From assembly GCA_963832725.1 (NCBI GenBank), contig CAWHVG010000005.1:1860001-1924000 (forward strand): a DNA stretch of 64,000 nucleotides, read 5' to 3'. This stretch comes from JAEZBP01 sp963832725 (GTDB lineage Bacteria; Myxococcota_A; Polyangia; Polyangiales; Sandaracinaceae). Shown here piece by piece: positions 58,917 to 64,000 of this stretch (within the stretch, counting starts at the first letter, position 1; every line of letters starts with the position of its first letter). Made by a program: the position numbers and the translations under genes. Under the pieces are notes generated by a model that had not been told where the DNA came from, ran no database searches, and worked only from the letters and a program-made list of their open reading frames with translations.

Positions 58917-60223
58917 GAGGCGACTCCCTGCGCGGCCTGCTGGGCCGCCGCGGTCTCCGCGCGCTGGTGGTCGAGCTCGTGCCGCGCGACGGCGAGCTCC
59001 CGCTGGTGCCCCTCCCGTGCCTCGCCCATCTGCTGCCGCGTTTCGATCTCGACCAGGTTCTCCAGGAGCGAGACCGCCCGTGGCCAGTACCCGACCTGCT
59101 GGGCGACCTGCTTTCCCGCGTCCCAGAGCGCGAGCGCCTTCCGCAGGTCGCTCAAGGCGATCTGGCAAACCCCGGCGTGCTCCGTGCAATCGGCCAGCGC
59201 GTACGGGTTGTTCATCGCTTTCGCGACGAAGGAGGCTCCCTCCCAGTACTCGGCAGCCGGTCCCCACTCCGAGAACCGCTGGTGCAGCGCAGCGAGAGCC
59301 ATCATCGCGTTGAGCATCAGCTGCCGGATGTCGTTGGCGATCGCGAGCTCGAGGGCTTGTTGGTACTTCTCGCGCGCCTCGGCGAACCGGTTCGACTGCT
59401 CGTACGCGTACCCGGCATGCAGGATGCAGATGCCACGCATCGGCTCGTTCCGTTCCTGAAGGTAGAAGCGGTGGGCGACCGAGTACTTCGCGACCGCCTC
59501 ATCGTGTCGACCCCATGCATGGTCGAGCGCCGCAACCTGCACGAATGCGGCCATCCGGTCCGCCGGAGGTGCGCTGCGATCGTCCATCGTGTCGACGAGC
59601 GCCTGGGTCATCGCGTTGGTCGAGAAGTCGATGGGGCGCACGAGCGTGCCGAAGGCATCTTGCTTCACGAGCGTCGGGACGATGCGCGGCTGCCGTTGAC
59701 TATCACAGGCGACGATCCGCAGTCCCGCCATCCACGGCTCGTATCCGTTCCAGGGGATGAGCTGGAGGACGACCTCGGCGTAGCCTTCGGGATCAGAGAG
59801 CTCAGAGGGTAAGAGACCCAGGACGATCCGATGGGATGGGTCGGGGTAGTACCGACGGATGTGCTCCACGAGCGAACGGATGCGGTCGACGGGCCGGCGT
59901 CGGTCGTCGTGGCACTCCGCGGGCAGGCCAGTCCACGGCTCCGCACCCTCCTCGCCGAACCCCTGCTGGATCACGGAGTTTCCCTCGTCGATCTCGATGT
60001 CCGCGGAGGCCATGATCGAGTCGACGTATCGAGGCGGGTCGAAGCAGTCGTGCGTGTAGAGAAGGATCATGTCGCGCTGCGTCGCCTGCTCCATCGCGTC
60101 GAGCAGCTTGAACGGGTACACGAGGTCCAGGGGGCTCTTGGCCCAGAGAACGAACATGAGCGACTCGCGCTGTTGCACGAAGTCGACGAGGTCCGAGCGC
60201 AGGCTCTCCACCATTCGCTGCAT
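58913..60223 (-). CDS. TPR-containing adaptor between VgrG and PAAR
   Basis: 436 residues, intact. The N-terminal 200 residues are alpha/beta (LVDFVQQRESLMFVLWAKSP, HRIVLGLLPSELSDPEGYAE). The C-terminal half has TPR repeats (GRHDEAVAKYSVAHRFYLQE, NRFAEAREKYQQALELAIAN) and a coiled-coil end (RELAVARHELDHQRAETAAA). It sits between vgrG and PAAR/Rhs with 8 bp and a 4-bp overlap respectively. Helical chaperone/adaptor proteins in this position load effectors on VgrG; no named family recognised. Confidence 0.65.
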   Translation of the reverse strand: MQRMVESLRSDLVDFVQQRESLMFVLWAKSPLDLVYPFKLLDAMEQATQRDMILLYTHDCFDPPRYVDSIMASADIEIDEGNSVIQQGFGEEGAEPWTGLPAECHDDRRRPVDRIRSLVEHIRRYYPDPSHRIVLGLLPSELSDPEGYAEVVLQLIPWNGYEPWMAGLRIVACDSQRQPRIVPTLVKQDAFGTLVRPIDFSTNAMTQALVDTMDDRSAPPADRMAAFVQVAALDHAWGRHDEAVAKYSVAHRFYLQERNEPMRGICILHAGYAYEQSNRFAEAREKYQQALELAIANDIRQLMLNAMMALAALHQRFSEWGPAAEYWEGASFVAKAMNNPYALADCTEHAGVCQIALSDLRKALALWDAGKQVAQQVGYWPRAVSLLENLVEIETRQQMGEAREGHQRELAVARHELDHQRAETAAAQQAAQGVAS

Positions 60224-60231
60224 CGCGGTCC

Positions 60232-62987
60232 TCAGTTGATCCGGACGAGGGTGCCCTTGATGGTCGCGAACATGTCCGCAAGCATGTCGACCATCGCTCC
60301 CTTGAGCGTCGCTTTGGAAGACTCGAGCTTGAGGGCCGACTCACCCGCGGCCGCCTGGATCGACGTGCCCTCGAGCGCGATTCCCTGGGGGGTCAGCTCG
60401 AGTTTCGACCCACCGCACTCGAGGCCGATCTTGGCGTCCGACTTCAGGACGATCGTCCCATCGCTCTTGGCGATGAGGTGGCAGGGGCCGACCTTGACGT
60501 GGAACTCGCCGGCAGACTCGACGTACGTCTGCGGGCTTGCCTGGACGAACTTCTCGGTGCCCTTCTGCTTCTGCGCATACTGGTCACCGTCGATGGTGAC
60601 GCTGTACTTCCCGCTCACATGGACAGTGCGATTCGCACCAGAGATGACCTTCAGAGCGTCGAACTCGGACACCGTCACATCTCGACCGCCGACGATGTCC
60701 TCCTTGTCCTTCCCATCCACGTGCATCTCGCGGTTCGCGTGGACCACGAGCTTGTCGTCCTCCTCGACCTTCGTCTTCCTGAACTTGTGGATGTGGATCT
60801 GCTCGTGGCCGGTCACGTCCTCCGTGCGGTTTCCACCGACCACCGTGTGCTCGTCGTTGTCGACGTTCTTCTTTCGGTCGTTCTTGACGTGGAGCGTCTG
60901 GTCGTTACCGACCGTCTCCGTGTGATCGTGGTCGACCGTGTTGCTCTGGTCGACCTTGACGTGCGTCGTGTGGCAGTGCTCAACGACCTCGTCGTAGTCC
61001 TTCTGCGCGTGGACGAAGATGCGCTCGCTACCGGCCTTGTCCTCGAAGCGCATCTCGTTGAAGCCGTCGCTGTCGACCGAGCTCTTCGTTCGGATGACGC
61101 TCTGGGTCTTGTCGTCCGGCAGTGTGGCCGGTGCGGCATTCGCTCCGTTGTAGAGGCAGCCAGCGACGACCGGGCGGTCCGGATTCCCGCCGAGGAATGC
61201 GATCACGACCTCCATGCCGATACGCGGCAAGAACCAGGTGCCGAAGCCGGGGCCCGACCAAGCCTGCATCGCGCGCATCCAGCAGCTCGAGTGCTCGTCG
61301 CGTTGGCCTTCGCGGTCCCAGTGGAACTGCACCTTCACGCGGCCGTGCTCGTCCGTGTAGATCTCTTCCCCCGAGGGCCCCACCACCGTCGCCGACTCGA
61401 ACCCGTGGATGGTGGGCCGCTTCGCTCTGCGCGGTGGGCGGTAGGGCATCGACGCGGGGACCACCGCGAGGGTGTTCTCCCAGGAGCCTCGGCTGCCTTC
61501 GGTGGCGGCCCCCGACGAGTCGCACTCGACGATGAGGTACTGGCCGTCCAGCGCGCCGTCGGGCGCGCCCGAGAGCTCGAGGAGGAAGCCCGGCTGTGCC
61601 GTCGTGACCGTCGACTCCATGCCCCAACGCTGGCTCGCGAGGTCCAGTAGCTCCGCGCGAAGTCGGACCTGCGTGGTGGCGGTGTTCGCGCCGTATTGTC
61701 GGCCGCTGTAGCGGTGGAAGGTCACGGCATCGGTGTGGTCGTAGACCTCGAGCGTAGGCTCTCGCTCCCGCGCCCGGTCTGCTCGCCCCGGACCTGGAGC
61801 GCGGGGTTGGTCCAGTCGTAGTCGGAGGTCACGACGTCGGTCGCGCCGACGTGCTGCTCGTGCGTCACGACACGGACGGCCTCGTGGTCCGACACCTGAT
61901 ACGGATCTTCCGCGTACGGCACGCTGCCGTCGTCGCGCACGGTCGGCAGCCCGCTCGTCCCGTCGACGAGCACGAGCTTCTCCAGATCGTCCGTGTGGTC
62001 AAAGTAGAAGAAAATCCCTTCCTCCTCGAGCAGGCGGGCGATGAAGTTGAAGCAGGACTCCTGGTACTGGACCGTGTACTCGCGCGTCTCGTAGCTCTCG
62101 GTGAGATCGTTCTGGAGCGAGCGGTGCCGCCCACCGAGCTTCTCGCCGTAGATCTCCTCGACAATCTCCGGGACCGTCTTGTCCTGGTAGATGCGGCTCG
62201 TGAAGATCTCGCTCAAGTACCGAGCTGCCGGGACGACGTGCAGCCGTACCTCCACCCCGTGCACGGTCTCGCGCACCTCCGCGTGCCACACCACGCCGTG
62301 GTACGAGCGCTGCTGACTCTCCCGCTCGATGGTGAGGTGGCAGTCCTTGTCGAGCAGCTCCGACACCTCGGGCTGCGCGTGCTCGCAGAGCGCGTCGATC
62401 ACGCCCATGGACAGGCGGTTGAGCCCCTCCTGGAGCTGGATGGACTCGACGCCCCAGGTCGCATCGATGCCGTCGACCTCGAGATGGAAGGCCACGTCGT
62501 CGTTCCGGCCGCCTCCCATGCTCGACTCGCCTGGCCTCGCGCCGCCACCAATGTTCTGGAGGCTCTGCGTGAGGTTCTGGGCTCCACGCGCAACCTGTCC
62601 CGCCCCCTCCAGGACTTCGCGCGCCCGCTCGTCGGGAACGATGTAGCGCGCAGCTTCCGTCGCCGACCCCAGCGCGCCGAGCCCCTGTCCGAGATTCCCC
62701 GAGCTCGCGACTTCGCTCAGCCCTCGGGCCGCTTCGACGCCCGAAGAGACGCCCTGCGCGACGTTCGAGGCCGTGGTGAGCGCCTCGCGCGCTTTGCCAG
62801 CGTCGCCGTCCTCGGGGAGGATGGAGGCGATCCCGCCGGCGACCTTTCCAAGGCCGCCCGCGACGCCGCCAATCGCTTCGCCGGCATCGCCCTCCGCGGC
62901 GTGCTCGACGCCCTCAGCCGCGGCGGCGGCTCCGTCCGCTGCGCCTCCGACCGCTCCGCCCTCGTTCCCGTCGTGCTCGTCGCTCAT
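60232..62987 (-). CDS. vgrG: VgrG type VI secretion spike protein with N-terminal extension, frameshifted
   Basis: About 917 residues joined near 61780. From residue about 150: gp27-like region (FHLEVDGIDATWGVESIQLQ, ARLLEEEGIFFYFDHTDDLE), then gp5-like OB region (DEHGRVKVQFHWDREG, WMRAMQAWSGPGFGTWFLPR, GNPDRPVVAGCLYNGANA) and a long beta-helix with H/D/N-rich repeats (HTTHVKVDQSNTVDHDHTE). These are typical of VgrG. The first 150 residues are Ala/Gly-rich and helical (GGVAGGLGKVAGGIASILP), which is not usual for the family. First gene of the VgrG-adaptor-PAAR-Rhs operon. Confidence 0.9.
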
Positions 62988-63160
62988 CCAGACGCCTCCA
63001 GCACGCAGCTCCGGCTACGCCCCACCCTCGCCCCCTTGTCGTCCGCTCGAATCAACAGTTGCTTCGAATCGAGCGGGCGGCGGAGAATCACATCCCGACC
63101 ACAATCACGGCAACCACCAACTTGCTCGAGCCGATGAGACGCGGTGGATACGAGTAGGAA

Positions 63161-63856
63161 ATGTCTTACGTACTCCTGACAGCAGATGAGAACTACGGCG
63201 GACCTGCCCGCCGCGGCCGCCGGCGGCACGGGGACGAACGCGGGCTGCTGCGGGAGAACAACCGCTGGGCCGAGCAAGTCGACCGGTCCGACGGCGAGGA
63301 GCACGGGGGCGACTGGGATCGCGTCATGATCACGTTCCCTTCCAGCTTCCGCAGCCAGGCTGAGCTCCTGGCGCGGACCCTCGACGGGTACCGCGTCGCC
63401 TGCACGCGAGCCGGCCGTGATGGGGTCGTGGGCGTCCTCGTCGGACACGGCAGCGGCGGGGTGACCAGCAGCGGTGCGCAGACGACGCCGTTCGTCGACT
63501 TCGCACCGCGCCGCCTGCTGAGGGTGACCGAGCAGTTCCTGCAGGAGTACGGCCAGGCCATGCGCTACGGCGAGAACGTGACCGACGAGTTCGTCGCATT
63601 GCGCGAGATCGAGCGTGCAATCCGGGAGTCCGAGCTCGGACGGGTCGATTTCCTGACCTGCTCCGTTGGCGCACTGGGCGGAACAAGGCTGCTGCGTGCG
63701 CTGAAGCATCGATTGCACACACGGGTGCGGGGCTTGACCGGCTACCTCGAGAGCACCATCGGCGACGACGGGCGGGTCGAGATGCGGGTCCTGCAAGACC
63801 CACACGAATCCGAACGCGCTCCGCCACCCTGCCTTCGTGGAGCGCCCCCCGGGTGA
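63161..63856 (+). CDS. Unrecognised protein divergent from vgrG
   Basis: 231 residues. The N-terminal third is charged (RRGRRRHGDERGLLRENN). The middle has an alpha/beta core (VGVLVGHGSGGVTSSG, VDFLTCSVGALGGTRLLRAL) in which HG and CSVGALGG recall the His/Cys dyad spacing of caspase/CHAT-like peptidases, but I cannot confirm it. The end (ESERAPPPCLRGAPPG) looks out of frame, so a terminal frameshift is possible. ATG at 63161. Confidence 0.5.
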   Translation: MSYVLLTADENYGGPARRGRRRHGDERGLLRENNRWAEQVDRSDGEEHGGDWDRVMITFPSSFRSQAELLARTLDGYRVACTRAGRDGVVGVLVGHGSGGVTSSGAQTTPFVDFAPRRLLRVTEQFLQEYGQAMRYGENVTDEFVALREIERAIRESELGRVDFLTCSVGALGGTRLLRALKHRLHTRVRGLTGYLESTIGDDGRVEMRVLQDPHESERAPPPCLRGAPPG

Positions 63857-63883
63857 CGGGTCCTGGAGGGAGTGGCCCGGCTC

Positions 63884-64000
63884 GTGAGCCCGCGCCGCAC
63901 GCTCTCCGCGACGCTGCACCTCTCGATGCTCGCTGCGCTCATCACGAGCGCGTGCGGTCCTGCACCCGGCGGCCACACCGTGGGCCCGAAGCTCGCCAGC
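63884..64000 (+). CDS. Lipoprotein, N-terminal part only
   Basis: 39 codons from a GTG at 63884 to the window edge. A signal peptide with lipobox LITSAC (SMLAALITSACGPAPGG) marks an exported lipoprotein. GGAGGGAG lies upstream at about 63865. The rest is off the window, so function cannot be inferred. Confidence 0.6.
   Translation, partial: MSPRRTLSATLHLSMLAALITSACGPAPGGHTVGPKLAS

Overview
The window is GC-rich DNA of a delta-proteobacterial, myxobacterium-like type. The clues are a TIGR02265-family protein, a Pkn-type Ser/Thr kinase, Cys-rich lipoproteins with a MopE-type metal-binding motif, and a VgrG/PAAR/Rhs module. I suggest a Polyangiales/Sandaracinaceae-like relative, but nothing here fixes the genus. 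Many reading frames are broken by single-base indels while the encoded protein stays recognisable on both sides. Broken genes are given as one feature with the approximate junctions.

Layout. 1-1.07 kb: an IS3-family element cut by the window edge. 1.2-10.6 kb: chromosomal-type genes (TIGR02265 protein, TPR membrane protein, Ser/Thr kinase, HD hydrolase, fatty-acid-hydroxylase-like membrane enzyme, SEC-C protein, P-loop ATPase operon). 10.8-11.2 kb: a tyrosine-recombinase remnant, a Rho-independent terminator and a 42-bp 3' fragment of a tRNA-Phe gene. This looks like the attachment junction of an integrated island that extends to the right.

11.4-50 kb is dense accessory DNA with defence-type genes. 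First comes an ietA/ietS-type AAA ATPase plus subtilisin pair, divergent from a five-gene, end-overlapping operon of mostly unknown genes headed by a ribbon-helix-helix-like protein with a 17-bp palindrome on its start codon. Next is a compact three-gene operon encoding a MiaB-like radical SAM methylthiotransferase, a DEDDh exonuclease and a P-loop kinase-like ATPase. Its base composition differs from its flanks, and I know of no described system with this make-up. From 22 to 47 kb lies a long codirectional cluster: coiled-coil protein, GHKL ATPase, sigma-like regulator, SNF2-type helicase, large N6-adenine methylase, DUF3800 protein, small wHTH-like protein, KAP NTPase, very large DUF1998-type helicase with a nuclease-like tail, and a broken RelE-UvrD fusion. 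It resembles DISARM and Druantia parts put together in an unfamiliar order. A small ExoX-C-like protein, a nitrilase-like protein without the expected Glu, and a DUF932 plus zinc-ribbon pair follow.

50-64 kb: two Cys-rich lipoproteins, then a minus-strand type VI secretion effector operon (VgrG, TPR adaptor, PAAR, Rhs with a C-terminal deaminase-type toxin, and two candidate immunity genes). The window ends with an unknown gene and the start of a lipoprotein gene.
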